Part shown: in pieces, positions 40,422-48,921 of the stretch | Numbering within the stretch: the stretch's first letter is position 1 | Layout: each line of letters begins with the position of its first letter | NCBI GenBank assembly: GCA_902623785.1 | Contig: CACNVG010000001.1 | Coordinates: 200,714-264,713 of the forward strand | DNA from: an uncultured Pelagibacteraceae bacterium | GTDB taxonomy: Bacteria > Pseudomonadota > Alphaproteobacteria > Pelagibacterales > Pelagibacteraceae | DNA: 64,000 nucleotides | Direction: 5' to 3' | Made by a program: the position numbers and the translations under genes | Notes under the pieces: generated by a model | Told to the model about the DNA's origin: nothing | The model's input: the letters and a program-made list of their open reading frames with translations, nothing else | Database searches by the model: none

Positions 40422-42359
40422 ATGAACAAAGTCTTGTCTCAGGCAATAAAGAAAGCTGTCTCTGAATTTAAACCTCAGGTTGATCAGAAGACTAAGACCA
40501 AAGGTCCAGATTTATTCTCTTTAAACAACAACACAGAGCTATTTCAAAACTCTAGAGGTATCACAATAAAGATTGATAGAAGTAGAGATGAAAATCTAAC
40601 TGATTTCGGAAAAGCAACACTTAGCGATAGATATTTAGGAGAGAATGAATCTTTCCAAGACTTGTTTGCAAGAGTAGCAAGTCATTATGCTGATGATAAT
40701 TTACACGCACAAAGACTATATAATTATATTAGTAATCTTTGGTTCATGCCTGCAACACCAGTTCTGTCTAACGGAGGAACTACAAGAGGTTTACCAATAT
40801 CATGTTTCTTAAATGAAGCGAGTGATAGTTTAAATGGTATCTTGGGTCTCTGGAGTGAAAATGTTTGGTTAGCTGCTAGAGGTGGTGGTATTGGAAGTTA
40901 CTGGGGTAATCTAAGATCTATTGGTGAAAAAATTGGAAGAGTTGGGAAAACTTCAGGAATAATTCCTTTTATAAAAGTTATGGACTCTTTAACGATGGCA
41001 ATTAGCCAAGGTTCGTTAAGAAGAGGATCTGCTGCTTGTTATTTACCTATTGACCATCCAGAGATTGAAGAATTTATTGAAATGAGAAGACCTACTGGTG
41101 GAGATCCAAATAGAAAAGCTCTTAACCTGCATCATGGTGTTCTTGTTTCAGATGCTTTCATGAGAGCAGTTGAGCTTGATGAACAATGGGCGCTTAAGAG
41201 TCCAAAAAATGGAGCTATTCAATCAACTGTTTCAGCTAGAAATTTATGGATCAGATTATTAACTGCGAGAGTTGAAACTGGAGAACCTTATATAATTTTT
41301 ATTGATACAGTTAATAGACAGATACCTCAACATCATAAATTAGCTGGCTTAACAGTTAAGACATCTAATTTGTGTAGTGAGATTACTCTTCCAACAGGTA
41401 TTGATAAAGAGGGCAGAGATAGAACAGCTGTTTGTTGTTTATCCTCACTAAATATTGAAAAATATGATGAGTGGAAAGATGATGAAAATTTTGTCGATGA
41501 TGTAATGAGATTTTTAGATAATGTCTTAACTGATTTCATTAATAACGCTCCAGAAGAATTTAGTGATGCAACTTATTCAGCAGCAAAAGAAAGAAGTGTT
41601 GGTTTAGGTGTTATGGGTCTTCACTCATACTACCAGAAAAAAATGATACCTCTTGAGTCAGTAATGAGCAAAGTTTGGAACAAAAAGATTTTTGAAAATA
41701 TTCAAAAGAAAGTTGATAAATCTTCAAAAGATTTAGCTGAAGAGAGAGGTGCATGTCCTGATGCCGCTGAATATGGTTTTAAAGAGAGATTTTCAAATAA
41801 AACTGCGATTGCTCCTACTGCTTCAATTTCAATTATTTGCGGCGGAACCTCTCCTGGAGTTGAGCCGATTGCAGCAAATAGTTATACTCATAAAACTCTT
41901 TCAGGATCTTTTAATGTTAGAAATAAATACTTAAAAAAATTATTAGAAAAACATGGAAAGGATACAGATGAAACGTGGTCAACAATTACAACTAATCAAG
42001 GTTCTGTGTCTCATTTAGATTTTTTAACTCAAGAAGAAAAAGATGTTTTTAAAACAGCTTTTGAGTTGGATCAAAGATGGCTTGTTGATTTAAGTGCAGA
42101 TAGAACTCCACATATTTCACAAGCACAATCTATTAACTTATTTTTACCTGCAGACGTTCATAAAAGAGATCTTCATCAAATTCATTTCCAAGCTTGGAAA
42201 AAAGGATTGAAGAGTCTTTATTATTGTAGGTCTAAATCAATACAAAGAGCGGAAAATGTTAATGACGCAAAATCAACCGACATTACTGCGAATGTTTATA
42301 AATCAAAACAACAAGAAACCGACGAAAACAAATACGAGGAGTGTCTATCATGTCAGTAG
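40422..42359 (+). CDS. nrdA: Ribonucleoside-diphosphate reductase, large (catalytic) subunit
   Basis: A 645-aa class I ribonucleotide reductase alpha subunit making dNDPs. It has LPISCFLNEASD (substrate-pair Cys), KTSNLCSEITLP with the Asn-Cys-Glu catalytic set, TAVCCLSSLNI (partner Cys), LYYCRSKS with the radical-path Tyr pair, and the C-terminal redox pair ECLSC. The N terminus lacks the VVKRDG-type ATP cone, so overall-activity control by dATP is missing. AAGGAG lies 6 bases before ATG. nrdB follows with overlap, and NrdR-like boxes precede it. Confidence 0.93.
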   Translation: MNKVLSQAIKKAVSEFKPQVDQKTKTKGPDLFSLNNNTELFQNSRGITIKIDRSRDENLTDFGKATLSDRYLGENESFQDLFARVASHYADDNLHAQRLYNYISNLWFMPATPVLSNGGTTRGLPISCFLNEASDSLNGILGLWSENVWLAARGGGIGSYWGNLRSIGEKIGRVGKTSGIIPFIKVMDSLTMAISQGSLRRGSAACYLPIDHPEIEEFIEMRRPTGGDPNRKALNLHHGVLVSDAFMRAVELDEQWALKSPKNGAIQSTVSARNLWIRLLTARVETGEPYIIFIDTVNRQIPQHHKLAGLTVKTSNLCSEITLPTGIDKEGRDRTAVCCLSSLNIEKYDEWKDDENFVDDVMRFLDNVLTDFINNAPEEFSDATYSAAKERSVGLGVMGLHSYYQKKMIPLESVMSKVWNKKIFENIQKKVDKSSKDLAEERGACPDAAEYGFKERFSNKTAIAPTASISIICGGTSPGVEPIAANSYTHKTLSGSFNVRNKYLKKLLEKHGKDTDETWSTITTNQGSVSHLDFLTQEEKDVFKTAFELDQRWLVDLSADRTPHISQAQSINLFLPADVHKRDLHQIHFQAWKKGLKSLYYCRSKSIQRAENVNDAKSTDITANVYKSKQQETDENKYEECLSCQ

Positions 42360-43360
42360 TAAAAAAAGAGGAAAAAGGAAAAATTATTCAACCAAAAAAA
42401 ATGGGATTATTAGTAGAAAATCCTGTTTATAAACCATTCAGATATCCGTGGTGTTATGATGCTTGGTTAACTCAACAAAGAATACACTGGTTACCAGAAG
42501 AAGTGCCATTAGGAGATGATGTTAGAGATTGGCAGAAAAATTTATCAGAACCTGAAAAAAATTTAGTAACACAAATCTTTAGATTTTTTACTCAAGCAGA
42601 TGTTGAAGTTAATAACTGTTATTTAAGACACTACACAACAGTATTTAAACCAACAGAAGTTTTAATGATGATGACAGCTTTTGCTGCGATGGAAACAGTG
42701 CACGTAGCTGCTTACTCTCATTTATTAGATACAATTGGTATGCCCGAGTCCGAGTATTCAGCTTTCATGAAATATAAAGAAATGAAAGATAAGTACGATT
42801 ACATGCAAGGTTTTAATGTAAATTCAAAAGAAGATATCGCTAAAACTGTAGCAGTATTTAGTGCTTTTACTGAAGGACTACAATTATTTGCAAGTTTTGC
42901 AATTTTATTAAACTTCCCAAGACACAATAAACTTAAAGGTATGGGACAGATAGTTACTTGGTCAGTAAGAGATGAAACTCTTCACTGTAATTCAATGATT
43001 AGAATTTTCAAAGAATTTATAAAAGAAAATCCTGAAATCTGGACACCGAAACTTAAAAAAGAAATTTATGATGCATGTAGAACAATTGTGGAGCATGAAG
43101 ATGCATTTATAGATTTAGCTTTTGAAATGGGACCAATGAAAGGTCTTACAGCTCAGGAAGTTAAAGATTATATCAGGTTCATAGGAAATAGAAGACTGGT
43201 TCAGTTAGGTCTTGAGCCAATTTATGATGTAGAAAAAAATCCACTTACTTGGCTTGATACCATGTTGAATGCTGTTGAGCACATGAACTTCTTTGAAGGA
43301 AGAGCTACAGAGTATTCAAAAGCATCTACACAAGGAAATTGGACTGAAGCTTTTTCATAA
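42350..43360 (+). CDS. nrdB: Ribonucleoside-diphosphate reductase, small (radical) subunit
   Basis: A 336-aa class I beta subunit holding the dimetal-tyrosyl radical. Ligands are seen in TQADVEVNNCYLRHY, AAMETVHVAAYSHL (Glu, His and, four residues after the His, the radical Tyr), TEGLQLFASFA and SVRDETLHCNSM. The Tyr argues against a Tyr-less class Ic enzyme. The start is ATG 42350: AGGAG is eight bases upstream, better placed than the in-frame GTG at 42341, and it overlaps nrdA by ten bases. Confidence 0.94.
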   Translation: MSVVKKEEKGKIIQPKKMGLLVENPVYKPFRYPWCYDAWLTQQRIHWLPEEVPLGDDVRDWQKNLSEPEKNLVTQIFRFFTQADVEVNNCYLRHYTTVFKPTEVLMMMTAFAAMETVHVAAYSHLLDTIGMPESEYSAFMKYKEMKDKYDYMQGFNVNSKEDIAKTVAVFSAFTEGLQLFASFAILLNFPRHNKLKGMGQIVTWSVRDETLHCNSMIRIFKEFIKENPEIWTPKLKKEIYDACRTIVEHEDAFIDLAFEMGPMKGLTAQEVKDYIRFIGNRRLVQLGLEPIYDVEKNPLTWLDTMLNAVEHMNFFEGRATEYSKASTQGNWTEAFS

Positions 43361-43362
43361 AA

Positions 43363-43989
43363 TTGAAATATAAAAAATATTTTAGAAAAACAAGCCTTAA
43401 ACAGAAAAATATTGGGGATCTCTTCTTAGAAGAGATCCAAAAGACTAATCCTAAATCTTTTTTAGAAATCGGAGTATTCCATGGTGTTACAGCCAGGAAT
43501 GTTTGTGAACTAATGTACCAAAATCATGGGCAACATTTTAATTACACAGGTATAGATATTTTTGATGAAGGAGAACAATATAAGGATGAAGTTGCACCTG
43601 TAAAAACTTTTAACAATCCTCTTAAAAATTTTTATTTTAGATACATAAAAAAACAAAATCCTTACAGTTTAGAAGCTGTGGAAGACTTACTTTTTAAATT
43701 TAAAAAAAATGTAACTCTCTTAAGAGGGAACTCTAATGAAATACTAAAAAATATTGTGTTAGAAAAAGTTGATTTTATATTTATTGATGGGGGTCATAAA
43801 TACGAAACTGTAAAAAAAGATTTAATTTATAGTCACAAGTTATTAAATAAAAAAGGAACTATATTTTGCGATGATTACAACTTAAGCCAGGCATTAGGAG
43901 TAAGAAAGGCAATTGAAGAATTTTCTGATGAAAATAAGATAAAATATGAAATCATTCACGAGCGATTTGCAAAATTTAATTTTAATTAG
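43363..43989 (+). CDS. Class I SAM-dependent methyltransferase (Methyltransf_24 type)
   Basis: A 208-aa methyltransferase. Motif I is FLEIGVFHGVTARNV near 32-46; a later DFIFIDGGHKYETVKKDL (metal/substrate-side Asp) and GTIFCDDYN match the Methyltransf_24 fold also seen in glycan O-methyltransferases. The start is TTG at 43363, two bases after the nrdB stop; no ATG exists upstream of the motif. It may be coupled to nrdB but its substrate is unknown. Convergent with prpC with no gap. Confidence 0.78.
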   Translation: MKYKKYFRKTSLKQKNIGDLFLEEIQKTNPKSFLEIGVFHGVTARNVCELMYQNHGQHFNYTGIDIFDEGEQYKDEVAPVKTFNNPLKNFYFRYIKKQNPYSLEAVEDLLFKFKKNVTLLRGNSNEILKNIVLEKVDFIFIDGGHKYETVKKDLIYSHKLLNKKGTIFCDDYNLSQALGVRKAIEEFSDENKIKYEIIHERFAKFNFN

Positions 43990-45114
43990 TTATCTTTGGT
44001 TAAGAGGAACAACTTTACGATAACTACTTCCTTTGTAGCTAGCGAGTGGTCTTATGAGTTTGTTAGCTGCATGTTGCTCAAGAATGTGAGCAGACCAGCC
44101 AGTTATTCTAGAAATAACAAAAATTGGTGTAAAAAAGTCAGTGTCAAAACCCATTAAATGGTAAGTCGGTCCAGTAGGATAATCTACATTTGGATGAATA
44201 TTTTTTCTCTCAATCATCACCTTCTCAACAATGTCGTAAATTTTTTCAAACTTTTTATCTTTTTTTACTTTTGCAACTTTTGAAAAATATTCTCTCATTG
44301 TTGGTACTCTAGAGTCACCACTTTTATAAACTCTATGACCGAAACCCATAACAACAGCTTTTTGATCTAGTGCATTATTTATCCAATTTAAAGCATTTTC
44401 AGGCTTTTTAATTTTATTCATCATATGCATCACTTCTTCATTTGCGCCACCATGCAAAGGTCCTTTTAAACTTGCAATGGCACCAGTAATCGCACCATGA
44501 ATATCTGACAAGCTACTAGTGATTGTTCTTGCGGTAAATGTAGATACATTAAAACTGTGTTCAGCATACAATATAAGAGATACATCAAATGCTTTTACAA
44601 TTTCTTTTTCAGGAACTTTTCCAAAACACATATAAAAAAAGTTTTCTGAGAATGACAAATTTTTCTTTGGTTGAATGATTTTCTTTCCCTTTCTAATTCT
44701 ATAGAAGGCAGCTAATGCAACAGGTGTTTTTGCGAAAATTCTCATTACTTTTCTCAAGTTAGCATCTGGAGAATTATCTTTAGTCTCTTTATCCTCTAAA
44801 CCCATTATACTTACTGCTGTTCTAGCTACATCCATGGGATGAGATTTTTTTGGGAAATTTTTGATACTATCCAATAAAGTTTTTGATAAACTTCGTTCTT
44901 TTCTCTCAACTTTTTCAAAATTTTTTAACTGTTTTTCAGTAGGCAACTCTCCATTCAGAATAAGATATGCAACTTCTTCAAACTTACATTTTGCGCATAG
45001 GTCTTGCGCTGCATATCCTCTATAAGTAAGAGAATTTATTTCTGGCATCACCTTTGAAACTTCTGTCTCATCAACTACAATTCCAAGTAAACCTTTTTTA
45101 ATATCTTCAGTCAT
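43990..45114 (-). CDS. prpC: 2-Methylcitrate synthase (citrate synthase family)
   Basis: A 374-aa short citrate-synthase-family enzyme. It shows YAEHSFNVSTFTARTI, GPLHGGANEEVMHMM with the catalytic His, MGFGHRVYKSGD with the second His, and PTGPTYHLMGF-DTDFFTPIF with the catalytic Asp. Family length fits PrpC (about 370-390). Its position after prpD and prpB favours 2-methylcitrate from propionyl-CoA and oxaloacetate, rather than citrate. It overlaps prpB by one base. Confidence 0.9.
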   Translation of the reverse strand: MTEDIKKGLLGIVVDETEVSKVMPEINSLTYRGYAAQDLCAKCKFEEVAYLILNGELPTEKQLKNFEKVERKERSLSKTLLDSIKNFPKKSHPMDVARTAVSIMGLEDKETKDNSPDANLRKVMRIFAKTPVALAAFYRIRKGKKIIQPKKNLSFSENFFYMCFGKVPEKEIVKAFDVSLILYAEHSFNVSTFTARTITSSLSDIHGAITGAIASLKGPLHGGANEEVMHMMNKIKKPENALNWINNALDQKAVVMGFGHRVYKSGDSRVPTMREYFSKVAKVKKDKKFEKIYDIVEKVMIERKNIHPNVDYPTGPTYHLMGFDTDFFTPIFVISRITGWSAHILEQHAANKLIRPLASYKGSSYRKVVPLNQR

Positions 45115-46010
45115 TAATCGTGTCCATCTGTATTAAAATTATATATTTTTTTATCGAGGGCATTGTATTTTTCATAATCTACTAAATTATACAATCTACT
45201 TCTAGTTTGCATTTTATCAATAAGGTTTTTTTGATGTCCTTCTTCAAAAATTATCTTCAAACCTTCCTCCACACTTTTCATTGCTAATCTTTGAGTTGTA
45301 ACGGGATAAATAACAATATTATAACCCAAATTTTCCAACTCTTTATAATCTAAAAGATCTGATTTTCCAAACTCTGTCATGTTTGCAAGTAAATAAGAGT
45401 TTAGATTTTTTCTCACTTTTTCAAATTCACTTTTATCTTTTAAAGCCTCAGGAAAAACTATTTCGGCACCTGCGTCGATATATGCTTTACATCTATCAAT
45501 CATCTTATCAATTCCCTCTACACTTTTTGCGTCTGATCTAGCAATTATCTTGAAATTTTTATCTTTCCTAGCTTTTACACATTCTTCAATTTTTTTTACC
45601 ATTTTTTTTACGGAAATAAGTTCTTTGTTATCAAGGTGGCCACATCTTTTTCTTTCAATTTGGTCCTCTAAATGTACCGCTGTCACACCAAATTTTTCGA
45701 AAGTTTTAATAGTTTTCTTACAAGACTTAAAACCCGTATCAATATCTACAATCGTAGGTAAGTTTGTAACTCTTGCTATTTGTTTTGATCTATTACTTAC
45801 ATCTTCAAGTGTGGTAAGGCCTATATCTGGATAACCGAGGTCATTAGACATAACACCACCCGAAACATAAACAGCATCGTAGCCAATTTCTTCAATTACT
45901 TTAGCAGTTAATGGATTGTATGCACCAGGAACTCTTAAAATTTTTCCACTTTTTAATTTATCAACAAAATCTTTTCTTTTTTCTTTTATTTTCTTTTTAA
46001 TAAAGTGCAT
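45114..46010 (-). CDS. prpB: Methylisocitrate lyase
   Basis: A 298-aa PEP mutase/isocitrate lyase superfamily enzyme, splitting 2-methylisocitrate to succinate and pyruvate. Features: RVPGAYNPLTAKVIEEIGYDA, DIDTGFKS for magnesium, VHLEDQIERKRCGHLDNKE containing the catalytic KRCGH, and a C-terminal helix. Length is standard for PrpB. It starts at 46010, where the prpD stop ends, and overlaps prpC by one base. Confidence 0.93.
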   Translation of the reverse strand: MHFIKKKIKEKRKDFVDKLKSGKILRVPGAYNPLTAKVIEEIGYDAVYVSGGVMSNDLGYPDIGLTTLEDVSNRSKQIARVTNLPTIVDIDTGFKSCKKTIKTFEKFGVTAVHLEDQIERKRCGHLDNKELISVKKMVKKIEECVKARKDKNFKIIARSDAKSVEGIDKMIDRCKAYIDAGAEIVFPEALKDKSEFEKVRKNLNSYLLANMTEFGKSDLLDYKELENLGYNIVIYPVTTQRLAMKSVEEGLKIIFEEGHQKNLIDKMQTRSRLYNLVDYEKYNALDKKIYNFNTDGHD

Positions 46011-47512
46011 TAAAAAATACCAATTTTTTTATTTTTTTTAATATTTCTACTATTAATTTCAATATTTAATTTGTGTAACTGATTTGACTTTAATTTTCTT
46101 ACGTTTTGAACATCCCTAAGAAATCTATCTGACTCTCTTTTAGTTATAATATCTTTTGTTAGTGTTAAAAACTTTTTGATATAATTAGCCCTTTTAAATG
46201 GTCTTAAACCATGAGGATGTGCATCAGCTACACCTTGTTCTTCAACAATTCTTTTATTATTTTTTAAAGTTACTATAACTTTAGCACCAAAAGCTTTATT
46301 TTTGGGATTTGGATCATGATAACGTTTGGTCCACTTTTTATCCTCATGAGTTTTAATAGATCTCCATATTTTTATAGTGCTTTTTTTTCTTGCTCTTGAT
46401 TTGCTATATGACTTCACGTGGTGCCAGTCAGCATCCTCTAAAGCAACAGCAAATATATACATTATTGAGTGATCTAAAGTTTCTCTACTTGCATTAGGAT
46501 CCATTTTTTGTGGATCGTTTGCTCCTGTTCCAATTACATAATGAGTATGATGACTTGTATAAATATCTATTTTTTTAATTTCATTTAAGTTGTCTATTTT
46601 TCTATTTAATTTTTTCGCAAGATCTATAAGCGCTTGCGCTTGATATTCTGCTGAATATTCTTTTGTATAAGTTTCAAGAATAGCTTTTTTTTCCTGATTT
46701 TTTTTTGGAAGTGGAACTTTATATAATGCTTTTTTTCCATCGAGTATTCTTGCAATAACACTATCTTCACCTTCATAAATCGGACTTGGTGCTCCTTCAC
46801 CCCTCATTGCTCTATCGACAGCTTCTATACCGAGTTTTCCAGCATGCGCGGGTGCAAAAGCTTTCCAACTAGAAATTTCTCCTTTTCTAGATTGTCTTGT
46901 AGATACAGTAACATGTAATGCTTGTTGAATAGCCTGATAGATAGTTTCTGTTTTTAAATTAAGCATTGTTCCTATACCTGCTGCAACACTTGGACCTAAA
47001 TGAGCTATATGATCTACTTTATGTTTATGGAGACAGATTCCTTTAACAAGATTTACCTGCACCTCATATGCAGTAATAATTCCTTTAATAAGATTTAAAC
47101 CTGAGACTTTCTTTTGTTGTGCAACAGCCATTAATGCAGGAATATTATCTCCTGGATGACTATAGTCTGCTGCTAAAAAGGTATCGTGGAAATCTAATTC
47201 TCTAACAGCAGTTCCATTGGACCAGGCAGCCCATTCACAATCAAATTTCTTTTTTGAATTAATTCCGAATAAAGTAGCACCATTAGATCTTGGATGTTTC
47301 ATTGCCATTTCCCTTGAAGTAATTACAGCTTTTCTATTTAATGAAGCGATAGCTACAGATGCATTATCAATCATCCTGTTTATCACCATATCAACTGAAT
47401 CTTTATTTAGTTTAGCATTGTCACTTGCAATTTCTGCAATTTTCCATGCGAGTTGATTTTTTTTACTTAATTTATCTTTTGATGCGAAAACTTTTACTTT
47501 ATGTATTTTCAA
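46010..47512 (-). CDS. prpD: 2-Methylcitrate dehydratase
   Basis: A 500-aa MmgE/PrpD family protein that dehydrates 2-methylcitrate. It has SREMAMKHPRSNGATLFG, GTAVRELDFHDTF, the DYSHPGDNIPALMAVAQ segment, AHLGPSVAAGIGTML and AFAPAHAGKLGIEAVDRAMRG. The start is TTG at 47512, supported by AAAGGAA seven bases upstream on the minus strand. It leads prpD-prpB-prpC; gph is 34 bp upstream and might be in the same transcript. Confidence 0.92.
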   Translation of the reverse strand: MKIHKVKVFASKDKLSKKNQLAWKIAEIASDNAKLNKDSVDMVINRMIDNASVAIASLNRKAVITSREMAMKHPRSNGATLFGINSKKKFDCEWAAWSNGTAVRELDFHDTFLAADYSHPGDNIPALMAVAQQKKVSGLNLIKGIITAYEVQVNLVKGICLHKHKVDHIAHLGPSVAAGIGTMLNLKTETIYQAIQQALHVTVSTRQSRKGEISSWKAFAPAHAGKLGIEAVDRAMRGEGAPSPIYEGEDSVIARILDGKKALYKVPLPKKNQEKKAILETYTKEYSAEYQAQALIDLAKKLNRKIDNLNEIKKIDIYTSHHTHYVIGTGANDPQKMDPNASRETLDHSIMYIFAVALEDADWHHVKSYSKSRARKKSTIKIWRSIKTHEDKKWTKRYHDPNPKNKAFGAKVIVTLKNNKRIVEEQGVADAHPHGLRPFKRANYIKKFLTLTKDIITKRESDRFLRDVQNVRKLKSNQLHKLNIEINSRNIKKNKKIGIF

Positions 47513-47546
47513 TTTATTCCTTTTTGAGTTTAGTACTTCATTTATT

Positions 47547-48236
47547 TTAAGTATTCAAATATTTTGAAACTATTTTCTCAATACCCTGAAAGTTTGTTAC
47601 CAAGTGATCATGAGGTATTTCATTTACTTTTTTATCAGTATATCCGTCCTCGAGCAATATAAATGGTAAGTTTGCAGAGTTAGCTGCAGCAGAATCTGTT
47701 TCACTATCACCAATCATTAAAGATTTTTTAATATCCCCTTGAAGAATTTCAATCACAGAAGTTAAATGTCTAGGATCAGGTTTGCAATAATCAAAAGTAT
47801 TACTACCAGCAACATATTCAAAATAATCAAAAATTTTTATTTTTTTTAACAAATCAATTGCTAAATGCTCTTGTTTGTTTGTGCAAACTGCTAACGAAAT
47901 ACCGTTTTGTTTAGACCACCTCAAAAATTCTAAAACACCATCAATAATTTTACTTTCATTGACAATATTCTTTCCATAATAATCTATAAAATCCTTTACC
48001 ATTTCATCTTTAATTTTTTTATCTGATATTTTTCCAAACTCTTTTTTGGCTGTTCCCCAAATAGATCTTCCAATCAAAGCGCCAGCACCTTTACCAACAA
48101 GGTTTCTAATTTCTTCTGTTGTCTTTGTTTCGTACCCAAACTTTTTCATTACATAATTGTGTGCATTCATTAGATCTGGAGCTGTATCTACTATGGTTCC
48201 ATCTAAATCTACTAAAACTGTGAATTTTTGACTCAT
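47547..48236 (-). CDS. gph: Phosphoglycolate phosphatase-like HAD hydrolase
   Basis: A 229-aa HAD hydrolase of the Gph group. Motif I VDLDGTIVDTAPDLMNAHN at 8-26, motif II VCTNKQ, and motif III CKPDPRHL with GDSETDSAAANSANLP (acidic pair) are all intact. It probably removes phosphate from 2-phosphoglycolate; related HADs act on other sugar phosphates. It diverges from the GlmU-like gene with a 70-bp gap. Confidence 0.85.
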   Translation of the reverse strand: MSQKFTVLVDLDGTIVDTAPDLMNAHNYVMKKFGYETKTTEEIRNLVGKGAGALIGRSIWGTAKKEFGKISDKKIKDEMVKDFIDYYGKNIVNESKIIDGVLEFLRWSKQNGISLAVCTNKQEHLAIDLLKKIKIFDYFEYVAGSNTFDYCKPDPRHLTSVIEILQGDIKKSLMIGDSETDSAAANSANLPFILLEDGYTDKKVNEIPHDHLVTNFQGIEKIVSKYLNT

Positions 48237-48306
48237 TTTAAAAAGTATTATTAAGAAATATTTTGTGAATTCTTTATCATAAATACTTATCTATAAGAAA
48301 AAATCA

Positions 48307-48918
48307 ATGAAACAAACTGATATTCAAAATAAATTTAGAAAAAAATTTTTAAATCAGGGGGTAAAAATGACTGCACCTGAGACTGTTTTTTTTTCAAATG
48401 ATACTAAAATTGGAAAAAATGTAACAATCGAACCATACGTTGTTTTTGGATCGAAGGTAAAAATCAAAAACAATGTTAAGATATTAGCCTTTTCACACCT
48501 TGAAGGTGTAAGTGTTGATAATAATGTTTCAATTGGTCCATACGCACGTTTAAGACCAGGAACTGTCTTAGAAGAAGGTTCAAAAGTCGGTAACTTTGTT
48601 GAAATTAAAAAATCTCGATTAAAAAAGAATTCAAAAGCAAATCACCTTACTTATATTGGCGATGCAACAATAGGAAAAAAATCTAATATAGGCGCAGGTA
48701 CAATTACTTGCAACTACGATGGAGTTAAAAAAAGCAAAACAATAATTGAAGATGGTGCCTTTATAGGATCAAACACCTCATTAGTTGCCCCAGTTAAAAT
48801 TGGAAAAAAAGCGATTGTTGGCGCTAGTTCTGTAATAACTCAAAATGTTAAAAGTGGTTCTTTAGCACTTACAAGAGCAAAGCAAACTGAAGTAATAAAC
48901 TATAAAAGAAAAAAATAA
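48307..48918 (+). CDS. Stand-alone GlmU acetyltransferase domain (glucosamine-1-phosphate acetyltransferase)
   Basis: A 203-aa left-handed beta-helix protein equivalent to only the C-terminal half of GlmU, which acetylates glucosamine-1-phosphate. The text [17 protein letters not shown] marks the end of the GlmU linker helix and start of the helix coils; [36 protein letters not shown] and [11 protein letters not shown] hold the acetyl-CoA and substrate residues. The uridylyltransferase half is absent, and the upstream spacer is too short to hide it, so it must be encoded elsewhere or replaced. glmS follows three bases later. Confidence 0.88.
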   Translation: MKQTDIQNKFRKKFLNQGVKMTAPETVFFSNDTKIGKNVTIEPYVVFGSKVKIKNNVKILAFSHLEGVSVDNNVSIGPYARLRPGTVLEEGSKVGNFVEIKKSRLKKNSKANHLTYIGDATIGKKSNIGAGTITCNYDGVKKSKTIIEDGAFIGSNTSLVAPVKIGKKAIVGASSVITQNVKSGSLALTRAKQTEVINYKRKK

Positions 48919-48921
48919 AAT

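Noticed and set aside
42341-42349. GTG start for nrdB
   Set aside because: The AGGAG site would overlap this start; ATG at 42350 has the right eight-base spacing.
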